Shown here: positions 8,821 to 18,217 of the stretch, in pieces
Position numbering within the stretch: the first letter of the stretch is position 1
How the letters are laid out: every line of letters begins with the position of its first letter
DNA from: Luteibacter rhizovicinus
Lineage (GTDB): Bacteria > Pseudomonadota > Gammaproteobacteria > Xanthomonadales > Rhodanobacteraceae
Assembly (NCBI RefSeq): GCF_004342265.1
Contig: NZ_SMCS01000003.1
Coordinates: 496,001-560,000, forward strand
DNA length: 64,000 nucleotides
Reading direction: 5' to 3'
The notes under the pieces: generated by a model
The model's database searches: none
Told to the model about the DNA's origin: nothing
The model's input: only the letters and a program-made list of their open reading frames with translations
Position numbers and translations under genes: made by a program

Positions 8821-9912
8821 ATGTCGGCAAGATATCTTGTGGTGGGTGCCGGCTTCGCCGGCAGCGTCATGGCTCGCGAGCTTGCCGAGGCCGGATATCG
8901 TGCGCACGTCATTGATCGCCGCCCCCACGTCGCCGGCAACGCGTTCGACGAGCACGACTCGAACGGCATTCTCGTCCATCGTTATGGCCCGCACATCTTC
9001 CATACCAATGGCGAACGGATCTTTGCCTATCTCTCGCGCTTCACCGAATGGCGTCCTTACGAACACAGGGTTCGCGGCGTGGTGGATGGCACGTCCTATC
9101 CTTTCCCGATAAACAGGGACACCCTCAATCAGCTATACGGCCTGGATCTCGATGAAGCTGGTGCGGCAGCCCTCTTCGAGCGTGTCCGCGAACCACGCGA
9201 CCCAGTCGTAACAAGTGAAGACGTCGTCCTGAATAGCGTCGGGCGCGACCTGTACGAAAAATTCTTCCTCAACTACACCCGCAAGCAATGGGGCCTCGAT
9301 CCGTCCGAGTTGAAGGCAGGAGTCGCCGCGCGCATCCCGGTACGCACCGACACCGACGACCGCTACTTCACCGACACCTTCCAGGCCATGCCGAAAGACG
9401 GATATACGCGAATGTTCGAACGCATGCTCGATCATCCGAACATTACGGTCGAGCTAGGCGTCGAATTCGACAACGTGCGCGCAGCGGAAGACTTCGACCA
9501 CATCGTATACACGGGACCGATCGATGCGTTCTTCGGCTTCCGATTCGGCCACCTGCCCTATCGCTCGCTGCGCTTCGAACACGAATACCTACCCGATGTC
9601 GACCAGTATCAGGAAACGGGGACGATCAACTACCCGAACGATCATGCCTACACGCGAATCACGGAGTTCAAACACCTGACCGGCCAGGTCCATGCGGGTA
9701 CGTCCATCGTTCGCGAATATCCGCAAGCTGAAGGCGATCCCTACTACCCGGTGCCGCGCGCGGAGAATGAAGCCCTTTTCAAACGATACGAAGCCCTGGC
9801 GAAGGAAGAATCCAACGTCACCTTCGTTGGTCGCCTCGCCCAGTATCGCTACTACAACATGGACCAGGTCGTGGGCGCTGCTCTGGCCGCAGCCCGGCAG
9901 CTGATCGACTAA
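8821..9912 (+). CDS. glf: UDP-galactopyranose mutase
   Basis: The 363-residue flavoenzyme interconverts UDP-galactopyranose and UDP-galactofuranose. The FAD-binding N-terminus is YLVVGAGFAGSVMARELAEAG; further conserved family segments are GPHIFHTN, FLNYTRKQWGLDP, RIPVRTDTDDRYF and INYPNDHAYTRITEFKH. The start at 8821 is preceded by GGAGAAG at good spacing. A 73-base gap before the gene could carry a promoter. glf marks the locus as making galactofuranose; galE lies 2 kb downstream on the other strand and a GlfT-like transferase directly upstream. Confidence 0.97.
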   Translation: MSARYLVVGAGFAGSVMARELAEAGYRAHVIDRRPHVAGNAFDEHDSNGILVHRYGPHIFHTNGERIFAYLSRFTEWRPYEHRVRGVVDGTSYPFPINRDTLNQLYGLDLDEAGAAALFERVREPRDPVVTSEDVVLNSVGRDLYEKFFLNYTRKQWGLDPSELKAGVAARIPVRTDTDDRYFTDTFQAMPKDGYTRMFERMLDHPNITVELGVEFDNVRAAEDFDHIVYTGPIDAFFGFRFGHLPYRSLRFEHEYLPDVDQYQETGTINYPNDHAYTRITEFKHLTGQVHAGTSIVREYPQAEGDPYYPVPRAENEALFKRYEALAKEESNVTFVGRLAQYRYYNMDQVVGAALAAARQLID

Positions 9913-9915
9913 CAC

Positions 9916-11025
9916 ATGCGCATCGCATTCCTCTGTAAACGGCGCTACATGGGCAAGGACGTCATCGACGACCGGTACGCACGTCTGTATGAAATACCCC
10001 ACCAGCTGGCACTCCTCGGCCACGACGTCATGGTTGAATGCGTCGGGTACCAGGGACAGGACGATGGCCTCTGGCAACATCCTACCGAGCAAGGTCGCTT
10101 GCGTTTCACGGCGACAGGTATACATCGCCCATGGATCACCGACGTTGCACGTTATCCCGCGCGCCTGTTGCGGCGTTTACGCACGTTCGCACCGGAGCTG
10201 GTCATTGGCGCGTCGGATATCCCCAATGTCGTTCTCGCTGCGTGGGTGGCGAAGAAGTTACGGGTACCCTACGCCGTCGACCTTTACGACAACTTCGAAT
10301 CGTTCGGACAGGCTCGGATTCCGGGAATGGTTTCGGCGCTTCGTCGTGCGACGCGCACGGCTGCCGTGGTAACGACGACCAGTGAGCCGCTTGCACGGCT
10401 CGTCCGCGATGAATACCGCGCAAAAGGCATCGTCATCTCGATGCCGAGCACCATCGACAAAGCGGTGTTTCGGCCACTCGATAAGATGGTGTCTCGCGAA
10501 GCGCTAGGTTTGCCAAGCGATGGCATTCTCATCGGCACAGCGGGTGGGCTTCATCGAACAAAAGGCATCGGCGAGCTATTCGCTGCCTGGGATATCCTGT
10601 CCGCAGATCCCCTCATACATCTCGTGCTGGCTGGCCCTCTCGATGGCAGCATCGAGATACCGAAGGGCGATCGCGTCCACTATCTGGGACAACTACCGCA
10701 CGACCGCGTCGCGACGTTCTTCAGCGCACTCGATGTAGCGACGATCTGCGTCCTCGATACACCATTCGGCCGTTACTGCTTTCCGCAGAAGGCTTACGAA
10801 ATCCTGGCTACGGGAACACCTGTGGTTGCGTCCGCCGTTGGTGCGATGAACGACGTACTGGCTGAATGGCCGGAATTGCTCTACAAACCTGGCGATCCGG
10901 CATCGCTTGCAAGCCGGGTTACAGAACTCGTAGAACGACCGAGTACGGTCAACGTACCTATCGAAGACTGGGCCGAGTTGATCGCCAAGGTCGAACCCAC
11001 ACTGGTTGCGGCGATTCGCTCTTAA
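9916..11025 (+). CDS. GT4-family glycosyltransferase (GT-B fold)
   Basis: The 369-residue protein starts 3 bases after glf. The C-terminal donor-binding half reads ILIGTAGGLHRTKGIGELFAAW and ends with the acceptor/nucleotide-site region QKAYEILATGTPVVAS, the E-x7-E-like element of GT4 enzymes. The N-terminal half has the Rossmann pattern MRIAFLCKRRYMGKD and PYAVDLYDNFESFG. It probably adds one residue to the lipid-linked repeat unit. The stop TAA is interleaved with the stop of the convergent methyltransferase gene (shared TTAA), leaving no room for a terminator between them. Confidence 0.88.
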   Translation: MRIAFLCKRRYMGKDVIDDRYARLYEIPHQLALLGHDVMVECVGYQGQDDGLWQHPTEQGRLRFTATGIHRPWITDVARYPARLLRRLRTFAPELVIGASDIPNVVLAAWVAKKLRVPYAVDLYDNFESFGQARIPGMVSALRRATRTAAVVTTTSEPLARLVRDEYRAKGIVISMPSTIDKAVFRPLDKMVSREALGLPSDGILIGTAGGLHRTKGIGELFAAWDILSADPLIHLVLAGPLDGSIEIPKGDRVHYLGQLPHDRVATFFSALDVATICVLDTPFGRYCFPQKAYEILATGTPVVASAVGAMNDVLAEWPELLYKPGDPASLASRVTELVERPSTVNVPIEDWAELIAKVEPTLVAAIRS

Positions 11026-11756
11026 CGGCGGACTGCGCTGGCAACCAGGCCATCGCCCAGGTCATAGCGGTAGAACAGCCGCTGTATCCAGCAGAATGGA
11101 ACGAAAACATTGCCCCCGACGATCTTCAGCATGCGCTCGATGATCTTCGGCTTGACCTGAGCGCTTCGAACGCTGCGCTCTTCCGCGGACAATCCGTCGA
11201 AATCGCCAGCACCTTTGATCATACGATTGGACACGCGGCGGGTCAGTTCCGTTACGGGATAGCCGTAATTGATGATCTGGATGTCGTCGAACCCGGCACC
11301 TGCGAGCAAACGCTGCATCTCCGCACGCTCGTAACGACGCACATGTCCGACCATCGCATCCGATCGACCATATTTGCGCGCATGCGCCGGAACCGATATC
11401 AGAATACGTCCGCCATGCCGCAGCTTGCCAGCCCATGAGGCCAGCACTTCAGCGTCGTTCTCGATGTGCTCAAGAACCTCGAACGCGAGCAGGTAGTCGA
11501 ATGATGCGTCGGCAAGTTCATCTACGGAATCGACTACCGTCATTCGTTCGCCATATGGTGCCAGGTTATCGCGTATAGCCTGCCGGCTCGACTCGCCAAG
11601 ATCATGGCTGGCACCATGAAAACCTCGATCGAGGAAAATACGCGACATATGGCCAGTGCCCGCACCGGCCTCGAAGAACGAACCGGCGGCCCACCCCTTG
11701 GTAACGTCTGCAATACAGGACTCGCGCAGCACGAGCTTTGGTTGCTTCTTGGCCAT
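11022..11756 (-). CDS. Class I SAM-dependent methyltransferase
   Basis: The ATG at 11756 follows GAGGGAA and gives 244 residues (MAKKQPKLVL...). Motif I is FFEAGAGTGHMSRIFLDRG; then DYLLAFEVLEHIENDAEVLASW and GGRILISVPAH follow, the layout of type-11/12 methyltransferases acting on small molecules or glycans. The C-terminus has a hydrophobic patch (GGNVFVPFCWIQRLFY) suggesting membrane contact. It is last in the minus-strand group after galE, 10 bases downstream. The acceptor is not known; an O-methylated sugar is possible by context. Confidence 0.85.
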   Translation of the reverse strand: MAKKQPKLVLRESCIADVTKGWAAGSFFEAGAGTGHMSRIFLDRGFHGASHDLGESSRQAIRDNLAPYGERMTVVDSVDELADASFDYLLAFEVLEHIENDAEVLASWAGKLRHGGRILISVPAHARKYGRSDAMVGHVRRYERAEMQRLLAGAGFDDIQIINYGYPVTELTRRVSNRMIKGAGDFDGLSAEERSVRSAQVKPKIIERMLKIVGGNVFVPFCWIQRLFYRYDLGDGLVASAVRR

Positions 11757-11766
11757 GCGCGTTCCC

Positions 11767-12738
11767 TCAGTAAGTCCTGGTCCGATGCCACGCCCACGCC
11801 GAGTCGACCATCGTGCGAAGGTCGCTATAGCGTGGTTCCCAGCCGAGATACGACCTAGCGCGTTCGTTACTGGCGACCAGTCTCGCCGGGTCACCCTGCC
11901 GACGCGGTGAGACGCGATATTTAAGTGCGCATCCGGTCGCCTCACGCACCTTCCCTACGATCTGAAGCACGGAACAGCCCGTGCCTGTTCCAAGATTGAA
12001 GCGATGGGTGCCGGCGTTCTCGTCGAGATAGCCTGCGGCACGCAGGTGCGCATCCGCAAGGTCGACGACATGCACATAGTCCCGAATACACGTGCCATCC
12101 GGTGTCGCGTAGTCGGTTCCAAAAACGTCAAGCACCATTGATTCGTCCGCCGCACGTAACGCGTTTGGTATGAGATGAGTCTCCGGCTCGTGTGCCTCGC
12201 CTATATCGCTGTCCAGATCAGCACCCGCTGCATTGAAGTAACGCAGGCTCACGGAGCGAAGACCATACGCCAGCGCGGCATCTCCAAGCATGCGCTCTAC
12301 CATCAGCTTCGTCGTACCGTAAGGATTGATGGGCTGAGTAACCTGCATCTCATCGATTGTTTCCACCACAGGCGTGCCGTAGACGGCTGCGCTGGATGAA
12401 AAAACGATCTTTCCGACGTCATGGTTTTGCATCGCCGACAACAAATTTAGCGAGCCAACCACATTGTTCCGGTAGTAATCGAAAGGCTGCGACATCGAGT
12501 CGCGCACCACCGACAACCCGGCGAAATGGAAGACGACATCGGGTCGGAACTCAGCAAGAACACCATCGACACGTGCGGCGTCGAGCAGATCGGCCTGCAC
12601 GAAGTCACCCCACTTCACTGCGGCGCGATGTCCCGTCGACAGATTATCCAGCACCAGTACATCGTGCCCTTCGGCCGCCAGCGCCTTGCACATGTGCGAA
12701 CCGATATAGCCCGCGCCCCCACTCACCAGTGCTCTCAT
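11767..12738 (-). CDS. galE: UDP-glucose 4-epimerase
   Basis: The 323-residue protein is an extended short-chain dehydrogenase with the NAD-binding motif SGGAGYIGSHMCKAL at the N-terminus, the catalytic Ser region VFSSSAAVYG and the Tyr-x3-Lys pair in NPYGTTKLMVE. FNAAGAD and IRDYVHVVDLADAH are GalE-specific blocks. It makes UDP-galactose, the substrate of the glf product across the strand boundary. The ATG overlaps the stop of the upstream glycosyltransferase (ATGA). Length is slightly under the usual about 338. Confidence 0.95.
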   Translation of the reverse strand: MRALVSGGAGYIGSHMCKALAAEGHDVLVLDNLSTGHRAAVKWGDFVQADLLDAARVDGVLAEFRPDVVFHFAGLSVVRDSMSQPFDYYRNNVVGSLNLLSAMQNHDVGKIVFSSSAAVYGTPVVETIDEMQVTQPINPYGTTKLMVERMLGDAALAYGLRSVSLRYFNAAGADLDSDIGEAHEPETHLIPNALRAADESMVLDVFGTDYATPDGTCIRDYVHVVDLADAHLRAAGYLDENAGTHRFNLGTGTGCSVLQIVGKVREATGCALKYRVSPRRQGDPARLVASNERARSYLGWEPRYSDLRTMVDSAWAWHRTRTY

Positions 12739-13973
12739 GGCGTTCTTTTCTCCATCACATCCGTCAGCAGGTCGGCATATCGTCTTGCAATGGCGTCCCA
12801 GTCCAGGTGCGCCCTGACCTGTTCCCGGACCTGGCTTGCGACGGCGCCAGCCAAACCGGGATCGTCCAGACAGCGCATAACAGCAGCGGCAATTGCAGGA
12901 GGCGACGTAGCATCCACACGAAACGAATCGGCGGTACCACCCAGCAGATCGGATAAGCCCGCGACGTCACCCACGACGAATGGGCAACCCGTTCCCACCG
13001 CCTCCATGAGCGCGACAGGCAATCCCTCCTGATCTCCGCTGGCGTCACGGACGAACGGAGCGACAAATACCGATGCTCGACGATAGGCGTCGGGCAGATG
13101 CCTTTGTTCCATCGCCCCTTCAAATACTACGCTTGCTGCAATTCCAAGGTCAGCAACCTGCTGCTCAAGCGCTTCGCGTTCGGGGCCAAAACCGATCACC
13201 CGGAGAACCGTTTCCGGATACCGCTCGAGAATCGCCGGCATTGCTGCCATCAGATAACGCAGACCCTTTTTGGCTACAAGGCGACCGACGAACAGCAACT
13301 CCCGCAACGCGCGTGGCACCGACGGATCGGGTACGAAACGCGAAGTCAGATCAACCCCCATAGGAATGACCTCAATGCGTTCGACGGGAAGCGCAATGCG
13401 CATAGCCTCGTCACGCATCGCGCTGCTCACCACGCTCATGGCAGCGGCTCGCGACGCCACCCAACGTTTGATGCGCACGAACATGTTTCCGCGAAAGCCG
13501 AAGAGATCGCCACCATGCGAGGTAACCACGCAGGGCAATACCTTGTCGGCACCGACAAGCCAGCTAGCGACTACACCCGGCGAGATAAGCCAATGTGCGT
13601 GTACGGCATCGATCTGCTGCGCACGCGCTATACGTCGCGCCGCAATGAGCTGCATGAACACGAAGCCAGGTACGAGCAACCATTTCCATGGCGATCGTCG
13701 AAGGTTCGTCGCGATCCCGCCGTCGTTGACCAGCGTCTGCAACCGCCGCGGTGCATATCGATAGCGCACGATATGCACGCCATCCAAGTCGCCGGATTCG
13801 TCGGCATCCGGCGCGTCCGGCACCACGGCAATCACATGGAATCTGTCGATCAATCGACGCGACAACTCATGGACGAACCCGGGCTCATGGTCGTTGATCC
13901 AACGCGGATACGTAGAAGCAAGTACCAGTACGGTCGGCTTAGGAGTGGGTTGCGCACGAAACGACGCACTCAT
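12735..13973 (-). CDS. GT4-family glycosyltransferase
   Basis: I prefer the ATG at 13973 (412 residues); a GTG two codons upstream is possible. The GT-B fold shows TVLVLASTYPRWINDHEPGFVHELSRRL at the N-terminus, LLFVGRLVAKKGLRYLMAAM at the start of the donor domain and EGLPVALMEAVGTGCP as the E-x7-E motif. The variant PRWxNDxxPGFVxE is common in transferases of polysaccharide clusters in Xanthomonadales. It lies between the GT2 gene and galE, both within a few bases. The sugar transferred is unknown. Confidence 0.9.
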   Translation of the reverse strand: MSASFRAQPTPKPTVLVLASTYPRWINDHEPGFVHELSRRLIDRFHVIAVVPDAPDADESGDLDGVHIVRYRYAPRRLQTLVNDGGIATNLRRSPWKWLLVPGFVFMQLIAARRIARAQQIDAVHAHWLISPGVVASWLVGADKVLPCVVTSHGGDLFGFRGNMFVRIKRWVASRAAAMSVVSSAMRDEAMRIALPVERIEVIPMGVDLTSRFVPDPSVPRALRELLFVGRLVAKKGLRYLMAAMPAILERYPETVLRVIGFGPEREALEQQVADLGIAASVVFEGAMEQRHLPDAYRRASVFVAPFVRDASGDQEGLPVALMEAVGTGCPFVVGDVAGLSDLLGGTADSFRVDATSPPAIAAAVMRCLDDPGLAGAVASQVREQVRAHLDWDAIARRYADLLTDVMEKRTP

Positions 13974-13982
13974 TCCCACGGC

Positions 13983-14837
13983 TCAATCGACGCGACGGTA
14001 TGTCAGAGCCGTAATCTGCTCGGATATCAGTCCAATCAGAAACACGATTACCGCGGCGCTCCACATAAGCGTGCTCATATTCGTAAGCCGCCCTTCGTGA
14101 ATGAATGTCCACGCGTAGTTAATGCAGCCGAGCAGGAAAAAGACCGCGCTAGCAGGTACAAACAGCTTCAACGGCGAATAAAGTGTCGCGATCTTGAAGA
14201 TGATAAGCAGAAAACGAACGCCATCCTTCAGCGGCTTGATGTGACTCTTACCCACCCGCTGCGCCGCCTTGATCGGCTCATACGCCACACCATAAGCACT
14301 GCGAAAAAACGCCATCGTGCTGGTCGTCGGATACGAAAACCCATTCGGCAACAGATGCAAGAACTCGCGGAATTTCTCTGCCCGCGTAACGCGGAAGCCT
14401 GAGGTCAGGTCGGCGACGACATGGCCGGTGATGCGCGAGGCCAGCCAGTTGTAGAACGTATTGGCGACGCCGCGGCCTACGCCGGCCTGGCTGCCCCAGT
14501 CGCGTGCGCCGACGACCATGTCGTAGCCCTGCTCCAGCCGTGCGATCAGGCGTGCAATGTCGACCGGGTCGTGCTGGCCGTCGCCGTCCATGAAGACCAG
14601 GATGTCGCCGGTGGCCGCGCGGGCACCGCGCTTGATCGCCGCACCGTTGCCCATGGAGTACGGCGCCGACACGCAGCGGACCCCTGCCGCTGCGCAGACG
14701 TCGCGCGTGCTGTCCGTCGATCCGTCGTCCATGACGAGGATCTCCGCGCCGGGTTGGGCGGCGGTCAGGCGTGGCAGCAACTGGGCAAGCGCGGCTGCCT
14801 CGTTCTTCGCGGGCAGGATGATGCTGATAAGGCTCAA
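13983..14837 (-). CDS. GT2-family glycosyltransferase, polyprenyl-phosphate sugar transferase type
   Basis: I chose the TTG at 14837, preceded by AGGGGA at good spacing, giving 284 residues that begin at the conserved ISIILPAKNEAAAL. Longer in-frame starts would add residues with no family match. LVMDDGSTDST, FMDGDGQHDP (DGD metal site), and two C-terminal membrane segments (LFVPASAVFFLLGCI, AAVIVFLIGLISEQI) resemble DPM1/GtrB-like enzymes that charge a polyprenyl phosphate. It would supply a lipid-linked sugar for modification on the periplasmic side. Base composition changes midway through the gene (see findings). Confidence 0.87.
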   Translation of the reverse strand: MSLISIILPAKNEAAALAQLLPRLTAAQPGAEILVMDDGSTDSTRDVCAAAGVRCVSAPYSMGNGAAIKRGARAATGDILVFMDGDGQHDPVDIARLIARLEQGYDMVVGARDWGSQAGVGRGVANTFYNWLASRITGHVVADLTSGFRVTRAEKFREFLHLLPNGFSYPTTSTMAFFRSAYGVAYEPIKAAQRVGKSHIKPLKDGVRFLLIIFKIATLYSPLKLFVPASAVFFLLGCINYAWTFIHEGRLTNMSTLMWSAAVIVFLIGLISEQITALTYRRVD

Positions 14838-15008
14838 GATACGTCCCCTTTGATTCCCCGAATCATACGGGAAGGGCGCACTCCGAAACGAGGCCGAACG
14901 CACGGCATCGCATGGGCCGCGGACGACGGCTTCTTCACGCCCCCAAGGGTGACCGCACGGCCATTCTGGAGTAGATTCAGCCCCGTATCTCGGGGGATCG
15001 GGTCGACT

Positions 15009-16736
15009 ATGGCTTCACAAATGCAGCAGCCCACCATGTCTGGCCTGACGGGCATGGCACGGCGTCTGGTCTCCGAGGGCGTGCTGCCCGAGGCCGACGT
15101 CCGCAAAGCCGTACAGGATGCCGCGGACAAGCGGATTTCGCTGTTCTCGTGGCTGGTCGACCAAAGCCTGGTGGAAAGCCCGCGCCTCAGCCAGGTGGCG
15201 TCCACCGAGTTCGGCATGCCGCTGATGGATCTCGGATCGATGGTCGCAGCCAATATGCCGCTGGACCTCGTCACCGAAGCGCTGATCACCAAGCATCAGG
15301 CGCTACCTCTGTTCAAGCGCGGCAAGCGGCTCTTCGTCGGCATCGCCGACCCGATGCAGTCGCATGCGCTCGACGAGATCAAGTTCCACTCGAACCACAT
15401 GGTCGAGCCGGTGCTGATCGAACGGGGTCAGTTGCGCCGCGTGATCGAAGGCGCGCTGGCGAACATGAATTCCTCCGTGCCCGGGTTTGAAGACGCCGGG
15501 ATGGAAGAGCTGAATCTGGAGTCCAGCGACGGCGACGAGGAAGCCACCACCGGCATCGACGCCAACGCCAACGACGACGCGCCGGTCGTCAAATTCGTCA
15601 ACAAGATTCTCGTCGACGCGATCAAGCGCGGCGCGTCGGACATCCATTTCGAGCCCTTCGAATCCGTTTATCGCGTGCGTCTGCGCATGGACGGCATTCT
15701 GCGTATCGTGGCTTCCGCGCCGATCAAGCTCGGCAGCCGTATCGCGTCGCGCCTGAAGGTGATGAGCGGTCTGGACATCGCCGAGCGCCGCGTACCGCAG
15801 GACGGACGCATCAAGCTCAACCTGACCAAGACTCGCGCCATCGACTTCCGCGTCAGCACCCTGCCGACCCTGTTCGGCGAGAAGATCGTGCTGCGTATCC
15901 TCGACGGCTCGTCGGCGAAGCTGGGCATCGACAAGCTCGGTTACGAGGAAGCCCAGAAAAAACTGTACCTCGATGCCATCGAAAAACCCTACGGCATGGT
16001 GCTGGTTACCGGTCCCACCGGTTCGGGTAAGACGGTCTCGCTGTATACCGCGCTCAATATCCTCAACACCGACGGACGCAATATTTCCACGGTGGAAGAC
16101 CCGGTCGAAATCCGCGTCGAAGGCATCAACCAGGTCCAGCAGAACACCAAGCGCGGCATGACCTTCGCCGCTGCGCTGCGTTCGTTCCTGCGCCAGGATC
16201 CGGACGTGATCATGGTCGGCGAAATCCGCGACCTGGAAACGGCCGAAATCGCTATCAAGGCTGCGCAGACGGGCCATATGGTGCTGTCCACGCTGCATAC
16301 GAACGACGCCCCGCAGACCATTGCCCGACTGATGAACATGGGCATCGCGCCCTACAACATCACCTCGTCCGTGACCCTGATCATCGCCCAGCGCCTGGCC
16401 CGCCGCCTGCACGACTGCAAGAAACGCATCGAACTGCCGCCGGCCGCTCTGCTGGCCGAAGGTTTTACCCAGGCGGAAATCGACGCGGGCATCGAGATCT
16501 ACGAAGCGGTAGGCTGCGACGGCTGCAACGAGGGCTATAAGGGACGCGTAGGCATTTACCAGGTCATGCCCATGCTCGACGAGATCCAGAAGATCATCCT
16601 TACGGGCGCCAACGCCATGCAGATCGCCGAGGTCGCCAAGGCGGCCGGAGTGAACGACCTTCGCGCCTCGGCCCTGCTGAAATGCCGGAACGGGGTGACC
16701 AGCCTGGCCGAAATCAACCGGGTGACCAAGGACTGA
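15009..16736 (+). CDS. pilB: Type IV pilus assembly ATPase PilB
   Basis: The ATG at 15009, after GGGGGA, yields 575 residues, the normal PilB length. An N-terminal MshEN/GspE-N domain (about 10-150) precedes the hexameric ATPase core: Walker A GPTGSGKT at 335-342, Asp box TVEDPVE, Walker B VIMVGEIRD and His box HMVLSTLHTND. Zinc-binding Cys remain at about 470, 503 and 506 (CDGC). It powers pilin extrusion from the cytoplasmic side of the inner membrane. pilC follows 134 bases later and pilD after that, the usual xanthomonad order. No pilin gene is visible beside it. Confidence 0.97.
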   Translation: MASQMQQPTMSGLTGMARRLVSEGVLPEADVRKAVQDAADKRISLFSWLVDQSLVESPRLSQVASTEFGMPLMDLGSMVAANMPLDLVTEALITKHQALPLFKRGKRLFVGIADPMQSHALDEIKFHSNHMVEPVLIERGQLRRVIEGALANMNSSVPGFEDAGMEELNLESSDGDEEATTGIDANANDDAPVVKFVNKILVDAIKRGASDIHFEPFESVYRVRLRMDGILRIVASAPIKLGSRIASRLKVMSGLDIAERRVPQDGRIKLNLTKTRAIDFRVSTLPTLFGEKIVLRILDGSSAKLGIDKLGYEEAQKKLYLDAIEKPYGMVLVTGPTGSGKTVSLYTALNILNTDGRNISTVEDPVEIRVEGINQVQQNTKRGMTFAAALRSFLRQDPDVIMVGEIRDLETAEIAIKAAQTGHMVLSTLHTNDAPQTIARLMNMGIAPYNITSSVTLIIAQRLARRLHDCKKRIELPPAALLAEGFTQAEIDAGIEIYEAVGCDGCNEGYKGRVGIYQVMPMLDEIQKIILTGANAMQIAEVAKAAGVNDLRASALLKCRNGVTSLAEINRVTKD

Positions 16737-16870
16737 CGGGCGCCGGGGCGTTTTAAAGATGTGCGCCAGGCAGCAGTTGCGGCCCGATAAAGCGTACACA
16801 CTAGAGAGTAACCATGGTCCGCGCAGATGGCGGGCCATACGGGAAAGTCCATCGGGGGGAACACCGCGTC

Positions 16871-18136
16871 ATGGCTATCGCCACCGCTAGTAAGAATGCG
16901 CGCGCCATCGGCACTGCTCGGGCCGAGGTAAGCAAGCTCGTCATGTACGACTGGGTCGCGCTCGATAAGCGCGGCAAGCGCATGAAGGGCGAACTGCAGG
17001 CCAAGAACGCGGCGCTGGTCAAGGCCGAGCTCCGCCGCCAGGGCATGAATCCCCAGACCGTCCGCGAGAAGGCCAAGCCGCTGTTCGGCGCGTCCGGCAG
17101 CACGGTCAAACCGCGCGACGTGGCGATCTTCAGCCGCCAGATCGCCACGATGATGGCGTCGGGCGTGCCCATGGTGCAGTCCTTCGAGATCATCGCGGGC
17201 GGCCAGAAGAACGTCCGCTTCAAGAACATGCTGACCGATGTGAAGAACAACATCGAAGGCGGCGCGTCCCTGCACGAGGCACTGGCCCTCTATCCGGTGC
17301 AGTTCGACGAGCTGTACCGCAACCTGGTCCACGCCGGCGAATCGGCGGGTGTGCTCGATACCGTGCTCGACACTGTCGCCACGTACAAAGAGCGCATGGA
17401 AAGCATCAAGTCCAAGATCAAAAAGGCCTTGTTCTATCCGATCATGGTGCTGGTCGTCGCCTTGCTGGTTAGCATGATCCTGCTGCTGTTCGTCGTTCCC
17501 GTCTTCCAGCAGACCTTCGCCGAAGCGAAAGCCGAACTGCCGGCACCGACGCAGTTCGTCGTGGCGGCATCGAAGTTCATGCAGTCGTACTGGTGGGCGG
17601 TTATCGGCGTCATCGTCGGCTCGGTGGTCGGCATCATCGCCCTGAAGAAACGCAGCCCGCCCTTTGCGCATTTCATGGATCGCGTATCGCTGCGCATTCC
17701 GGTTATCGGGGATCTGCTGCACAAGTCCGCTATCGCCCGCTTCGCACGTACGCTGGGCGTGACCTTCCACGCCGGCGTGCCATTGGTCGAAGCACTGGAT
17801 GCGGTATCTGGCGCCACGGGCAGCATCGTCTACGGCAAGGCCGTAGCGCAGATGCGCGACGATATCGCCGTCGGTCACCAGCTGCAGTTGGCCATGCGGC
17901 AAACCAATCTGTTCCCGAACATGGTCGTGCAGATGACCGCTATCGGCGAAGAATCCGGCTCCCTCGATTCCATGCTGTTCAAGGTGGCGGAGTTCTACGA
18001 GGAAGAAGTGAATACCGCGGTGGACACGCTGAGCAGCCTGCTCGAGCCGTTCATCATGATCATCCTCGGCGTACTGGTCGGCGGCATGGTCATTTCGCTC
18101 TACCTCCCGATCTTCAAGCTGGCCGGTACCGTCTGA
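16871..18136 (+). CDS. pilC: Type IV pilus inner-membrane platform protein PilC
   Basis: The ATG at 16871, preceded by GGGGGAA, gives 421 residues. Two T2SSF domains are visible: VAIFSRQIATMMASGVPMVQSFEI and the later AIARFARTLGVTFHAGVPLVEAL, with ESAGVLD and ESGSLD repeats. Hydrophobic segments at KKALFYPIMVLVVALLVSM, the WWAVIGVIVGSVVGIIAL stretch and the C-terminus span the inner membrane. PilC is the platform on which PilB rotates. An in-frame ATG 57 bases upstream exists but lacks the better ribosome-binding site. Confidence 0.96.
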   Translation: MAIATASKNARAIGTARAEVSKLVMYDWVALDKRGKRMKGELQAKNAALVKAELRRQGMNPQTVREKAKPLFGASGSTVKPRDVAIFSRQIATMMASGVPMVQSFEIIAGGQKNVRFKNMLTDVKNNIEGGASLHEALALYPVQFDELYRNLVHAGESAGVLDTVLDTVATYKERMESIKSKIKKALFYPIMVLVVALLVSMILLLFVVPVFQQTFAEAKAELPAPTQFVVAASKFMQSYWWAVIGVIVGSVVGIIALKKRSPPFAHFMDRVSLRIPVIGDLLHKSAIARFARTLGVTFHAGVPLVEALDAVSGATGSIVYGKAVAQMRDDIAVGHQLQLAMRQTNLFPNMVVQMTAIGEESGSLDSMLFKVAEFYEEEVNTAVDTLSSLLEPFIMIILGVLVGGMVISLYLPIFKLAGTV

Positions 18137-18168
18137 CGACGGACGCCCCACGACCAAGGCACAATACG

Positions 18169-18200
18169 AACCCTTCCCTCTCGCGGGGGAAGGGTTTTTT
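18169..18200 (+). terminator. Rho-independent terminator or attenuator between pilC and pilD
   Basis: A 10-bp stem (AACCCTTCCC pairing with GGGAAGGGTT) is followed by a run of six T. It lies 33 bases after pilC and just before the pilD ribosome-binding site, so it may lower pilD/coaE expression relative to pilC rather than stop it fully. Confidence 0.75.
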
Positions 18201-18217
18201 ATAACCGAAGGACGGCA

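Noticed and set aside
14421-15008. 196-codon N-terminal extension of pilB
   Set aside because: It would run across the divergent GT2 gene and its promoter region; the ATG at 15009 has a ribosome-binding site and gives standard PilB length.
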